Of a DNA stretch of 64,000 nucleotides, positions 51,598 to 60,710 are shown one piece after another. The DNA lies in the NCBI GenBank assembly GCA_015492075.1, contig WGFU01000037.1, forward strand, positions 100,119-164,118. Reading direction: 5' to 3'. Within the stretch, counting starts at the first letter, position 1. Every line of letters begins with the position of its first letter. Source of the stretch: Gammaproteobacteria bacterium. Lineage in GTDB: Bacteria > Pseudomonadota > Gammaproteobacteria > GCA-2400775. The position numbers and the translations under genes were made by a program. Below the pieces are notes generated by a model, which was given only the letters and a program-made list of their open reading frames with translations, had not been told where the DNA came from and did no database searches.

Positions 51598-52650
51598 ATG
51601 CACCTTAAGTACATTGCATGCAGCCTATTGCTATATGTCGCAAGCGCAGGGCTCATGCTGGCTCAAGCTGTTGAGCTTAATCCAGACCATCCCGAGAGCT
51701 ATGAAGTCATCAAAGGCGATACGCTTTGGGATATTTCCAGCAAATTCCTCAGTGACCCCTGGTTGTGGCCCGAGATCTGGCATGTTAATCCCGCCATTGA
51801 AAATCCACACCTGATATACCCTGGCGATATCATCCACCTGGGTTTAGTCGACGGCAAACCCGTATTGTCTCTTGAGCGCGGTCGACCAACCATCAAATTA
51901 TCGCCAAACAAGCGTGCCACCCCCATTAATCAGGCTATCCCCACTATCGCTGTAGGCGCTATTGAGCAGTTTCTTATTCGCCCGCGTGTGCTAAGTCAGG
52001 AAGAGATTGATAGTGCCGCCTATATCGTTGCCAGCGAAAATAATCGCCTGGTCAGTGGCGCGGGCTCAAAGCTTTATGCGCGAGAGCTTGATACTAGCGA
52101 AAGCGATTTATTTAGCCTCTACCATATCGGCGACCCTTACATCGACCCCTCTGCCAAATCAAAGCAAGACGCTATTCTCGGCTATGAGGCGATTCACGTT
52201 GCCGACCTGAAACTGGAAAGAGAAGGTGATCCCAGCACTTTGCTGATTACTCATTCAAAACGTGAGGCTTTAAAAGGTGACCGTGTCTTGCCACGCGAGG
52301 ACAGTAGTTTCGAGCAAAACTTCATTCCGCGCGCACCCGACACTGTGGTCGAAGGCCAGATTATTCACGTAGTCGATGGCGTTTCACGTATTGGCCAGCA
52401 CCAGGTTGTGGTGCTTAATGTCGGCGCAGAAGATGGCATTGAGGCCGGACACGTCATGACAATTTCACAGAGCGGTGCTGTCGTGCGCGACGTATTCAAA
52501 GGCAATGGCAATGAAACCGTGACCTTGCCCGACGAAGAGGTTGGCACCTTAATGATTTTTCGCCCTTACCAAAAAGTAAGCTATGCGCTGATCATGAAGG
52601 CATTACGCGATATTCGTCTGTACGATGCCGTCAAAACACCACAGCCTTAA
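51598..52650 (+). CDS. LysM peptidoglycan-binding secreted protein
   Basis: The protein of about 350 residues has a signal peptide ('YIACSLLLYVASAGLMLAQA') and one LysM repeat ('YEVIKGDTLWDISSKFLSDPWLWPEIWHVN', extended with 'NPHLIYPGDIIHL'), then a long C-terminal domain of unknown role. The ATG at 51598 has a purine-rich GGGGAGG 7 bases upstream and is better than the track start at 51547. Orthologues occupy the same place, divergent from def and ahead of dprA; an envelope-sensing or scaffold role is guessed. Confidence 0.9.
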   Translation: MHLKYIACSLLLYVASAGLMLAQAVELNPDHPESYEVIKGDTLWDISSKFLSDPWLWPEIWHVNPAIENPHLIYPGDIIHLGLVDGKPVLSLERGRPTIKLSPNKRATPINQAIPTIAVGAIEQFLIRPRVLSQEEIDSAAYIVASENNRLVSGAGSKLYARELDTSESDLFSLYHIGDPYIDPSAKSKQDAILGYEAIHVADLKLEREGDPSTLLITHSKREALKGDRVLPREDSSFEQNFIPRAPDTVVEGQIIHVVDGVSRIGQHQVVVLNVGAEDGIEAGHVMTISQSGAVVRDVFKGNGNETVTLPDEEVGTLMIFRPYQKVSYALIMKALRDIRLYDAVKTPQP

Positions 52651-52751
52651 ACGAGTTCAGAAGACAAGACTAACAAACCGGCTGCAAGACTCTCGCGCAA
52701 GCGCGGGATCGCCTGAAACTATTGAGCAAGACGATTGGCAAGGATGCCATC

Positions 52752-53888
52752 ATGAGCGCAAACAACACAACCCAAAGTAGCGGTCTCAGTGCCAATGAGT
52801 TCGCTCATTGGCTTGCCCTGAACCAAACCGCGGGAATTGGCGCCATCGGATTCCAGCGCTTGCTGCAACATTTTGGCCGCGCCAGCGAGGTATTTTGTGC
52901 CGACGCCGGCACACTGCGCCAACTTGGCCTGCGCACCAATACACTGAAAGACCTGCTCAAACCTGACTGGCACGCAGTGCAGGAACAACAAAACTGGGCT
53001 TTACAAGCCGATAACGCCATCATTACGTCGGCTTGCCCAAGTTATCCGGGTTTGCTTTTACAACTCAGCGATCCACCCCCAGTACTATTTGTCAGCGGCA
53101 GAATTGATCTTCTGGGTAGCCCGCAAATCGCCATTGTCGGCAGCCGTAAACCCAGTCCAGGCGGCGCAAAAAATGCTAGCCAGCTTGGCCAGGCCCTCAG
53201 TCAGCACGGCCTGGTTGTTACCAGCGGTCTCGCTTACGGTATTGATGCAGCCGCCCACCAGGGAGCGCTTTGTGCCAATGGCCCCACCATCGCGGTACTG
53301 GGATCAGGCCTGGAGAATATTTACCCGCGTCGACACCAACACCTGGCGCAACGCATTCGCGAAAATGGTGCACTGTTGTCTGAGTGGGCGCCGACAACAG
53401 CGCCGTTAAGTCATCATTTTCCGCGCCGCAACCGTATTATTAGTGGCCTTAGCCTGGCGACACTGGTTATCGAAGCCAGTGAGAAAAGCGGTTCACTAAT
53501 TACCGCCAAGCTTGCGCTTGAGCAGGGACGCGAGGTCATGGCAGTACCCGGAGCCATACAAAATCCGATGGCAGCAGGCTGTAACCGCCTGATTCAGGAT
53601 GGCGCCACACTGATCACTAGCCATCAGGATGTGCTCAACAACCTCAACGGTTTTTTGCTTTTAAACCCTGTGCAGACGCACCATTTGCCGTCGCCTGTAA
53701 AACCGAAACTCGACCCTTCTCAACATAAAATCCTTTATTCTGTCGATTACAACCCCACATCCATCGACAACATCGTCGTACAAAGTGGATTGACGATCGA
53801 GCAGGTTTCCTCCATTCTGTTGGCATTGGAATTGCTTGGGCAGGTATCATCTGCGCCAGGAGGCATGTATTATCGCCTCACGAACTAA
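52752..53888 (+). CDS. dprA: DNA-processing protein DprA (Smf)
   Basis: The protein of about 378 residues loads RecA on incoming single-stranded DNA in transformation. It has an N-terminal SAM-like helical part, the Rossmann core with 'IAIVGSRKPSPGGAKNASQLG', 'VTSGLAYGIDAAAHQGAL', 'FPRRNRIISGLSLATLVIEAS' and a C-terminal winged helix ('ILYSVDYNPTSIDNIVVQSGL'). The ATG at 52752 has AAGGA 7 bases upstream; the track start at 52722 is a TTG. With pilU in the window, competence is possible but unproven. Confidence 0.96.
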   Translation: MSANNTTQSSGLSANEFAHWLALNQTAGIGAIGFQRLLQHFGRASEVFCADAGTLRQLGLRTNTLKDLLKPDWHAVQEQQNWALQADNAIITSACPSYPGLLLQLSDPPPVLFVSGRIDLLGSPQIAIVGSRKPSPGGAKNASQLGQALSQHGLVVTSGLAYGIDAAAHQGALCANGPTIAVLGSGLENIYPRRHQHLAQRIRENGALLSEWAPTTAPLSHHFPRRNRIISGLSLATLVIEASEKSGSLITAKLALEQGREVMAVPGAIQNPMAAGCNRLIQDGATLITSHQDVLNNLNGFLLLNPVQTHHLPSPVKPKLDPSQHKILYSVDYNPTSIDNIVVQSGLTIEQVSSILLALELLGQVSSAPGGMYYRLTN

Positions 53889-53897
53889 GGCCCTACT

Positions 53898-54374
53898 ATG
53901 AAAGAAACCGTACTCGATGTACTGATTTATTTATTCCAGAACTATATGGATGGCGACAGTGAAATCACGTCAGATCAGGAATCATTGACCGAGGAACTAA
54001 TGGAAGCCGGCTTTGCTGAAGGCGAAGTAGACAAGGCCTTTGATTGGCTTGAAGGGCTGACTACCTTGCCTGAACACAAATTGATTCGCGAGACGGGCCA
54101 ACCTGCTTCCATGCGTATTTTTGCTCGCTCCGAGCAGGCACGGCTCAATGTTGAATGCCGTGGCTTTCTGATCTTTCTGGAGCAGACCGGCATCCTCGAT
54201 AGTGTCAGCCGTGAGCTGGTCATAGACCGTATCATGGCGCTGGAAACAGGTGATATAGATCTCGACCATCTTAAGTGGGTCATCCTGATGGTTTTGTTCA
54301 ATCAACCAGGTCAAGATACCAACACTTGGATAGAAGATCTGGTGCTGGAATCAGCACCCATGCATCTGCATTAA
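53898..54374 (+). CDS. smg: Smg family protein (DUF494)
   Basis: The 158-residue helical protein starts 'MKETVLDVLIYLFQNYMDGDSEI' and has 'RIFARSEQARLNVECRGFLIFLEQTGILDS' and 'LKWVILMVLFNQPG', the Smg/DUF494 signature. The function is unknown; it is kept between dprA and topA across gammaproteobacteria. Confidence 0.95.
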   Translation: MKETVLDVLIYLFQNYMDGDSEITSDQESLTEELMEAGFAEGEVDKAFDWLEGLTTLPEHKLIRETGQPASMRIFARSEQARLNVECRGFLIFLEQTGILDSVSRELVIDRIMALETGDIDLDHLKWVILMVLFNQPGQDTNTWIEDLVLESAPMHLH

Positions 54375-54404
54375 AACCCGCAACAAATAGTAGTAATCTA
54401 AACC

Positions 54405-56693
54405 ATGGGTCAAAACGTCGTCATCGTTGAATCACCAGCAAAATCCAAAACGCTGAAAAAATACCTAGGCAAGGGTTTTGAAATTTTCGCTTCTTACGGT
54501 CACGTACGCGACCTCAAGCCAAAAGAAGGCGCAGTAGACCCGGACCATGATTTCAAAATGACCTTTGAGGTCATCGATCGCAATAAAAAACACTTCGACG
54601 CCATCGCCAAGGCAGTGAAAAAGGCTGACGCTTTATATCTCGCCACTGATCCGGATCGTGAAGGTGAAGCAATTTCGTGGCATATCTACGAAATGCTGAA
54701 CGATAAAAAACTGCTTAAAGACAAAGCCGTTCACCGTGTTTCATTTAACCAAATCACTAAAAAGGCCGTCACTGAAGCGATGGAGCATCCGCGCGAGCTC
54801 TCCATCGACATGATCAATGCACAACAAGCGCGACGCGCTCTCGATTATTTGGTCGGTTTTAATCTGTCACCACTATTATGGAAAAAAATTCGCGCCGGGC
54901 TCTCTGCCGGTCGCGTACAAAGTCCGGCTTTACGTATGATTGTCGAGCGCGAAGAAGCTATCGAAGCCTTCGTGCCACAGGAATTTTGGAGCATCGAAGC
55001 CGACGTCAATAAAAGTAACACCGACTTTGTTGCCAAACTCAACGAATACAAAGGTGAAAAACTCAAACAGTTTTCCATTAATAACGCTGACGCCGCCGCC
55101 TCTGCCCGCCAAGCCTTGCTCGACGCTGCCGGTAAAACACTCACCGTCACCAAGGTAGAAAAAAAACAACGCAAACGTAATCCACAGCCGCCCTTTACGA
55201 CGTCGACACTGCAACAAGAAGCCTCGAGAAAGTTAGGGTTTTCGGCGCAACGCACCATGCGCGTCGCACAACAGCTTTATGAAGGTGTTGATATTGGCGG
55301 TGGTGATGGCCCGACCGGACTGATCAGCTACATGCGTACCGACTCGGTTAACCTGGCGACTGAAGCCATCGAAGAAATTCGCGAATTAATCGCCAAACGC
55401 TATGGCGCCAGCGAAGTGCCTAAAGTACCAAACAGTTTCAAGACCAAAGCGAAGAACGCACAAGAAGCGCATGAGGCCATTCGCCCAACTGGCGCCAACA
55501 CCGTGCCCAGCGACATAAAAACGCATTTAACCAGCGATCAGTTCAAACTCTATGAACTCATATGGAAGCGCACCATCGCTTGTCAAATGATCCACGCCAC
55601 GCTGGATATGGTCGGCATCAATCTCCAAGCTGGCGATGTCGGTGTCTTCCGTGCCAGTGGCTCGACGGTGCGCAAACCCGGTTTTATGGCGGTCTACCAA
55701 GAAGGCCAGGACGATAGCAAAGGTGATAAGGACGAGCGCATACTACCACCGATGAAAGAAGGTGACGTGGTTTCGCTAAAAGCCATTCGTAGCGAGCAAC
55801 ACTTTACCGAGCCACCGCCACGCTTCACAGAAGCGAGCCTGGTCAAGACACTAGAAGAGCACGGCATTGGCCGACCATCGACCTATGCCTCTATTATTTC
55901 GACCCTGGTCTCACGTGAATATGTCGAACTGGAAAAACGTCGCTTCACACCCACCGATGTCGGCCGTGTCGTCAACAAATTCCTGACCAATTATTTCTCA
56001 CAGTATGTCGATTACGAGTTCACCGCCAAGCTCGAAGATCAACTCGATGCCGTATCACGTGGCGAACAACAATGGCTGCCTGTTATGGAGCAGTTTTGGT
56101 CACCGTTCAAAGAACGCATTGATGACACCGATGCCAACGTACAACGTAAGGATGTAACGCAGGAAGCCATCGATGAAAAATGTCCGAAGTGCGAAAGCCA
56201 GCTATCGATTCGCCTCGGCCGACGCGGCCGCTTTATTGGTTGCACCAACTATCCCGAGTGTGACTATACACGTGATATGGATGGCAACAGTAAAGACGAA
56301 CCGGAGATAGTCGAAGGTCGCAAGTGCCCTGAGTGCCAATCCGACCTCATCATCCGCAGCGGGCGCTACGGCAAGTTCATAGGTTGCAGCAGCTATCCTA
56401 GCTGTAAACATATGGAACCCTTGGAAAAACCGGCAGATACCGATGTCGAATGCCCGAAGTGCAAGCAAGGCACGATACTGCAACGCAAATCGCGCCGTGG
56501 CAAAATTTTCTATTCCTGCTCACGCTATCCCGATTGTGATTATGCCTTGTGGAATGAACCCATCAAGGAAAGCTGTCCTGAATGTCAGTGGCCAATTCTC
56601 ACCATAAAAGTCACTAAGCGTTCGGGCAAGCAAAAACTTTGTCCGCAAGACGATTGCAGCTTTATAGAGTCAATGGAAGAAACTGAAGAATAG
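54405..56693 (+). CDS. topA: DNA topoisomerase I TopA
   Basis: The 762-residue type IA topoisomerase relaxes negative supercoils. It has a Toprim domain ('VVIVESPAKSKTLKKYLGKG', 'ATDPDREGEAISWH'), the active-site Tyr in 'GLISYMRTDSVNLA' and four C-terminal zinc-finger-like repeats starting 'CPKCESQL', 'CPECQSDL', 'CPKCKQGT' and 'CPECQWPI'. The fourth, with 'CPQDDC', is intact. Length is normal for proteobacteria. Confidence 0.98.
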   Translation: MGQNVVIVESPAKSKTLKKYLGKGFEIFASYGHVRDLKPKEGAVDPDHDFKMTFEVIDRNKKHFDAIAKAVKKADALYLATDPDREGEAISWHIYEMLNDKKLLKDKAVHRVSFNQITKKAVTEAMEHPRELSIDMINAQQARRALDYLVGFNLSPLLWKKIRAGLSAGRVQSPALRMIVEREEAIEAFVPQEFWSIEADVNKSNTDFVAKLNEYKGEKLKQFSINNADAAASARQALLDAAGKTLTVTKVEKKQRKRNPQPPFTTSTLQQEASRKLGFSAQRTMRVAQQLYEGVDIGGGDGPTGLISYMRTDSVNLATEAIEEIRELIAKRYGASEVPKVPNSFKTKAKNAQEAHEAIRPTGANTVPSDIKTHLTSDQFKLYELIWKRTIACQMIHATLDMVGINLQAGDVGVFRASGSTVRKPGFMAVYQEGQDDSKGDKDERILPPMKEGDVVSLKAIRSEQHFTEPPPRFTEASLVKTLEEHGIGRPSTYASIISTLVSREYVELEKRRFTPTDVGRVVNKFLTNYFSQYVDYEFTAKLEDQLDAVSRGEQQWLPVMEQFWSPFKERIDDTDANVQRKDVTQEAIDEKCPKCESQLSIRLGRRGRFIGCTNYPECDYTRDMDGNSKDEPEIVEGRKCPECQSDLIIRSGRYGKFIGCSSYPSCKHMEPLEKPADTDVECPKCKQGTILQRKSRRGKIFYSCSRYPDCDYALWNEPIKESCPECQWPILTIKVTKRSGKQKLCPQDDCSFIESMEETEE

Positions 56694-56729
56694 TGCGCTG
56701 AACCCGTTAAGCGCAGCGCGCACTGTTTT
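56692..56729 (+). terminator. Likely terminator after topA
   Basis: AGTGCGC and GCGCACT form a stem that is followed by GTTTT, directly after the topA stop and against the convergent cysB end. The loop is long and the T-run short, so strength is uncertain. Confidence 0.5.
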
Positions 56730-57648
56730 AACCTGCCATCACTTCGTCAACCCGCTCGCGCGTCAAATGTGGCGCGAAAAACCGGATAAAGTCATAAATA
56801 TAACTGCGTAGATAGCTGCCACGGCGAATGCCAATGCGCACCGTACTCGACTCAAAAAGATGGCTTGCATCAACAGCACCTAAAGCTGCATCGCGTTCTT
56901 TTGAAAAAGCCACCGATGCCAGTATGCCAATGCCCAAACCCAGCTCGACATAGGTTTTGATGACGTCTGAATCTATCGCCGTAAGCACGATATCAGGGCT
57001 TAAACCGCGATCGGCAAAGGCCTTGTTGATTTTAGAGCGGCCGGCAAAGGCGTAGTCGTAGGTAATAATCGGATATTGCGCCAAATGCTCAAGACTGAGT
57101 GGCTCAACAGCCAACAACGGATGCCCAGGCGGCGCTATGACACAACGGTTCCAATCGTAACAAGGCATCGTCGCCAACTCGTCGTAGGTGGCAATGGCCT
57201 CCGTTGCAATCGCGATATCGGCCTCGCCCGATAATACATACTCACATATTTGGGTAGGATTACCCTGGTGAATATTAAGACTTACATCAGGGTATTGCTC
57301 GGTAAAACGTTTAATCGCGGGCGGCAGAGAATAACGCGCTTGCGTATGCGTTGTCGCAATCGAGAGACTACCGCTGGCTTGCTGCGAAAACTCTTCTGCC
57401 ACGCGCTTTATACTATGCGCATCTTGCAACACCCGTTCAATCATTGCCACAACTTGGTAGCCAGGCTCCGTGAGTCCAGTAAACCGTTTACCATGTCGCA
57501 CGAAGATGTCGATCCCCAACTCCTGTTCGAGTTGACGAATCTGACTACTGACGCCTGGCTGCGCGGTATTAAGGCTCTGCGCGGCAGCAGAGACGCTCAG
57601 CCCGTTACGCGCCACCTCACGCACAAAACGCAGTTGCTGCAATTTCAT
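56728..57648 (-). CDS. cysB: CysB-type LysR family regulator
   Basis: The protein of about 306 residues has an N-terminal winged HTH ('MKLQQLRFVREVARNGLSVSAAAQSLNTAQPGVSSQIRQLEQELGIDIF' region) and a substrate-binding domain with 'SIATTHTQARYSLPPAIKRF' of the CysB/Cbl type, which binds N-acetylserine, thiosulfate or APS. It activates sulfur assimilation genes and represses itself. The ATG at 57648 has GGAG 8 bases upstream; the track's GTG at 57657 lies too close to that site. It is divergent from the tauE-reductase-cysH operon. Confidence 0.95.
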   Translation of the reverse strand: MKLQQLRFVREVARNGLSVSAAAQSLNTAQPGVSSQIRQLEQELGIDIFVRHGKRFTGLTEPGYQVVAMIERVLQDAHSIKRVAEEFSQQASGSLSIATTHTQARYSLPPAIKRFTEQYPDVSLNIHQGNPTQICEYVLSGEADIAIATEAIATYDELATMPCYDWNRCVIAPPGHPLLAVEPLSLEHLAQYPIITYDYAFAGRSKINKAFADRGLSPDIVLTAIDSDVIKTYVELGLGIGILASVAFSKERDAALGAVDASHLFESSTVRIGIRRGSYLRSYIYDFIRFFAPHLTRERVDEVMAG

Positions 57649-57671
57649 TGTCCGCACTCCTTATATCAGAA

Positions 57672-57689
57672 TATGCTATGTATAGCATA
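57672..57689. promoter_or_regulatory. Inverted repeat in cysB/tauE divergent region (candidate operator)
   Basis: TATGCTA-TGTA-TAGCATA is a perfect 7-bp inverted repeat about 25 bases upstream of the cysB start, in an AT-rich divergent promoter region. CysB autoregulation or activation of tauE is a natural guess. The even centre does not match the usual LysR T-N11-A pattern, so the assignment is tentative. Confidence 0.4.
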
Positions 57690-57809
57690 ACTTATTATTA
57701 TTTTTACTATAAGGCCTTTGATATAGTCACAATCCGCATTTTTTGCCGATTGAGAAACTGTTAGCCTATTGATTTTTATGAATATTTTTATCTTAGCCAA
57801 GCAACAGCT

Positions 57810-58598
57810 ATGGCCGTAGACTGGATGCTGACCGCTGCCGGCTTTGGAGTCGGGGTCTTAATTGGTCTTACCGGTGTCGGTGGCGGCTCCCTGATGACAC
57901 CGTTATTGATCTTCCTGTTCAAGGTTGAACCTGCTGTCGCCGTCGGTACCGACCTGCTATTCGCGGCGATCACCAAAACCGGCGGTATCTGGGCCCATGC
58001 CCGCCGCCGCACGGTTGAATGGCGCATTGCCGGCTTGCTCGCACTAGGCAGCGTCCCAACGGCGCTGCTGACAGTGTATGCCATAGGCCAGGTTGGCACT
58101 GGCGATGCGATCATCGAGAAGTTCATTACTCATGGCTTGGGTATCGCCTTGATTCTAACAGCGGCATCGATACTGTTTAAATCACAGATGCACTTATTAG
58201 GTGATGGTCTCAGGCAGCGTTACCCTGCGCTACGCGCCTATCGCGACCGTATTACCGTACTCGCTGGCGTGCTTTTAGGGGTATTAGTACCAATATCCTC
58301 AGTTGGGGCGGGGGCTTTAGGTGCAGCGATCCTCATGTTCCTGTATCCTCGCATCCCCACGATTCGAATTGTGGGAACAGATATCGCCCACGCGGTGCCC
58401 CTGACCGCTGTTGCCGGCCTGGGGCATTTGCAACTAGGCACCGTAAACACCGGCCTTTTAGCCGCATTATTACTCGGCTCACTGCCTGGTATATATATAG
58501 GTAGTCATTTAGGCACTGTCGTACCAGACCGAATCATGCGACCACTATTGGCCAGTGTTCTGGTCATTATCGGCATCAAATTTACGCTGGTATATTGA
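57810..58598 (+). CDS. TauE/SafE family sulfite/sulfate-type permease
   Basis: The 262-residue membrane protein has about eight hydrophobic helices in two repeats. The N-terminal repeat has 'GVLIGLTGVGGGSLMTPLLIF' and the second 'GVLLGVLVPISSVGAGALGAAIL', the TauE signature. Family members move sulfite, sulfoacetate or other sulfur anions. The position just ahead of the sulfite reductase and divergent from cysB suggests sulfate or sulfite transport for assimilation. The direction of transport is unknown. Confidence 0.9.
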   Translation: MAVDWMLTAAGFGVGVLIGLTGVGGGSLMTPLLIFLFKVEPAVAVGTDLLFAAITKTGGIWAHARRRTVEWRIAGLLALGSVPTALLTVYAIGQVGTGDAIIEKFITHGLGIALILTAASILFKSQMHLLGDGLRQRYPALRAYRDRITVLAGVLLGVLVPISSVGAGALGAAILMFLYPRIPTIRIVGTDIAHAVPLTAVAGLGHLQLGTVNTGLLAALLLGSLPGIYIGSHLGTVVPDRIMRPLLASVLVIIGIKFTLVY

Positions 58599-58644
58599 TA
58601 TTACAAACATTTGAATTTACTTTTAAAGTATAGAGGAATAACAC

Positions 58645-60684
58645 ATGTCGTTGGCTGATTTTGCAGAAATTGATCGTTATGAAGAAAGTGTCAATGCCTT
58701 TCTCAATGACGAGATGGATGCCGCTCGTTTCATGGCCTACCGTCTGCAACATGGCTGTTATGGCCAACGTCAAGACGGCGTGCATATGCTGCGTATCAAG
58801 CTACCCGGCGGCAACATCAATGCCGAACAAATCGAGGCCGTAGCCGACATTCTTGAAAATCAGTCGCAACACAATCTTGCCCATATCTCAACACGTCAGG
58901 ACTTCCAGGTTCACTATATTCCGTTAAAGGATACGCCAGCTGCGATGCGGCGCTTGGCTGAAAGCGGGCTCACCACTCGTGAGGCCTGTGGTAACACAGT
59001 GCGTAATATTACCGCCTGCCCACTGGCAGGGGTTTGCGCACACGAACACACTGACATTAACCCCGTATTGGATGGCGCGGTTAAGCGCTTTTTACGCCAT
59101 CCCCTGACACAGCATTTACCGCGTAAATTCAAGATCAGTTTTTCCGGCTGCGAAACAGACTGTGCACAAGCCATGATTCACGACCTGGGCGTTGTCGCCG
59201 TCCATCGCGATGGAAAATTCGGCTTTAAAATCTTAGCGGGTGGTGGTCTTGGTCATAAGCCACATGAAGCCATAGTAGTGGAAGAGTTCCTTGAAGAAAA
59301 ATATTTGCTCGCTTCGATGGAAGCATTAATCTCAATGCACCATAAATATTCTGATCGCAAACGTCGCGCTAAAGCCCGCATTAAATTCCTGGTCGGCACC
59401 TTCGGTGTCGATGGCTTTTTAAAAAAATATACCGAGGAGTTTGAGCGCACCAAGGTAGCTTATGCCGATTACAAAGTTGACCCTATCGAATGGAAGGCAG
59501 GCGCCGATAATTCCAGTATGTCTGCTGGCGCACCACGCTCGGTAATCAAACAAAAACAAAGCGGGTATCACGTCTTTCCCATCAGCTTGACCTTGGGTGA
59601 TATGACGGTAGAACAATTGCGTGGCGTCAGTACCATTATGCGCGACGAAAAGATCAGCGGCGCACGTGCAACACAGGACCAAAACCTGATCCTGTTAAAC
59701 GTTCCTGCCGACCGTATCGAATCAGTACGTACCGCCATCGCCAATATTGGCTTATCCGAACCCGAAGCTGGCGATGACATTGTTGCCTGCCCTGGCACTT
59801 CTACCTGTCGTCTAGGTATTACCTCATCACGCATTGCAGCCGGCATCATTAGCGGCGGCAAAAATGATCTGCGCCTGCGTGTGAGCGGTTGCCATAATGG
59901 CTGTGCGCAACCAGAAACTGGCGATATCGGTATCTATGGGGAAGGCAAACGTCGGCATGGTAAATTGATCCCCCATTACCAGATGTATATCGGTGGCGAT
60001 GGCCGCAGCACCGGCGGTCTGGCTCTTAAAGGCCCTTCCGTCCCCTCTGCGCGCATCAATACCGCCATTCAAAGACTGCAAGATAGCTATGCTGACGAGG
60101 CCACAGCCAATGAAAGTTTTTATGACTGGGCACGCCGCCGTGGTATAGACAGCATCAAGGAGACATTAGCCGATCTGACCGAAATCAATGAAGAAGATGT
60201 AGCAGACATTCTTGCTGACCATGGCGAATCCTCTGACTTTAAAGTCTTGCAATTAGGTGGCGGCGAATGCGCAGGTGCTTCGCAAGATTTTATTGCATCA
60301 CGCTTTGCCGAAACTGCTTATGAACGTGACTGCCGTAATTCCTTTGCCGCACAAAACCTGGCTAATGAAGCCGTCGAATGTGTCGAGCAAATCGGCCTGA
60401 TGGTTGGTCAATCGCTACAGTTTGTAGCAGGCAAAAAACATAGCGATGAACTCGATGCAGTTTTAAACAGCCTTAGTGAAGGCCCGCAGATCTGCACCGA
60501 TCTGGCGACAGAATTTAAGCACCTCGTTAAGCAGGCCCAAGCTTTTCGCAATGATTTCGACAGTATGAAATTCAACGAAGAAATTGCCGGCAAAGTAGAT
60601 GAGTGGGTACGCAATGCTGCCGAGGCATGCCAAAGCATTGACTCGCAACTTGACCTTACTGTGTCATTGGTAAAAAAAAAATAG
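58645..60684 (+). CDS. cysI: Nitrite/sulfite reductase (siroheme, 4Fe-4S) with C-terminal helical extension
   Basis: The 679-residue protein contains two pseudo-symmetric sulfite reductase halves. The C-terminal half has the cluster motif CX5C in 'ACPGTSTCRLG' and CX3C in 'SGCHNGCAQPE'. The N-terminal half also holds CX5C ('ACPLAGVC') and CX3C ('SGCETDCAQ'), which E. coli CysI lacks. Residues about 570-679 are an extra helical domain. It reduces sulfite to sulfide, as cysB, tauE and cysH neighbours imply. AGAGGA precedes the ATG by 8 bases. The gene ends in an A10 run and TAG, then continues as a TusA domain in the -1 frame. Confidence 0.9.
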   Translation: MSLADFAEIDRYEESVNAFLNDEMDAARFMAYRLQHGCYGQRQDGVHMLRIKLPGGNINAEQIEAVADILENQSQHNLAHISTRQDFQVHYIPLKDTPAAMRRLAESGLTTREACGNTVRNITACPLAGVCAHEHTDINPVLDGAVKRFLRHPLTQHLPRKFKISFSGCETDCAQAMIHDLGVVAVHRDGKFGFKILAGGGLGHKPHEAIVVEEFLEEKYLLASMEALISMHHKYSDRKRRAKARIKFLVGTFGVDGFLKKYTEEFERTKVAYADYKVDPIEWKAGADNSSMSAGAPRSVIKQKQSGYHVFPISLTLGDMTVEQLRGVSTIMRDEKISGARATQDQNLILLNVPADRIESVRTAIANIGLSEPEAGDDIVACPGTSTCRLGITSSRIAAGIISGGKNDLRLRVSGCHNGCAQPETGDIGIYGEGKRRHGKLIPHYQMYIGGDGRSTGGLALKGPSVPSARINTAIQRLQDSYADEATANESFYDWARRRGIDSIKETLADLTEINEEDVADILADHGESSDFKVLQLGGGECAGASQDFIASRFAETAYERDCRNSFAAQNLANEAVECVEQIGLMVGQSLQFVAGKKHSDELDAVLNSLSEGPQICTDLATEFKHLVKQAQAFRNDFDSMKFNEEIAGKVDEWVRNAAEACQSIDSQLDLTVSLVKKK

Positions 60685-60710
60685 CTGATGATATTGTCAT
60701 TGATATCAGC
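60672..60710 (+). promoter_or_regulatory. Candidate -1 slippage site: A10 run plus stem-loop
   Basis: Ten A (60672-60681) end in the reductase stop TAG. A stem GCTGAT...ATCAGC (60684-60689 with 60705-60710) extends inward over a bulge. A shift of -1 on A-AAA-AAA joins the reductase to the TusA frame; transcript slippage adding one A would do the same. Confidence 0.5.
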
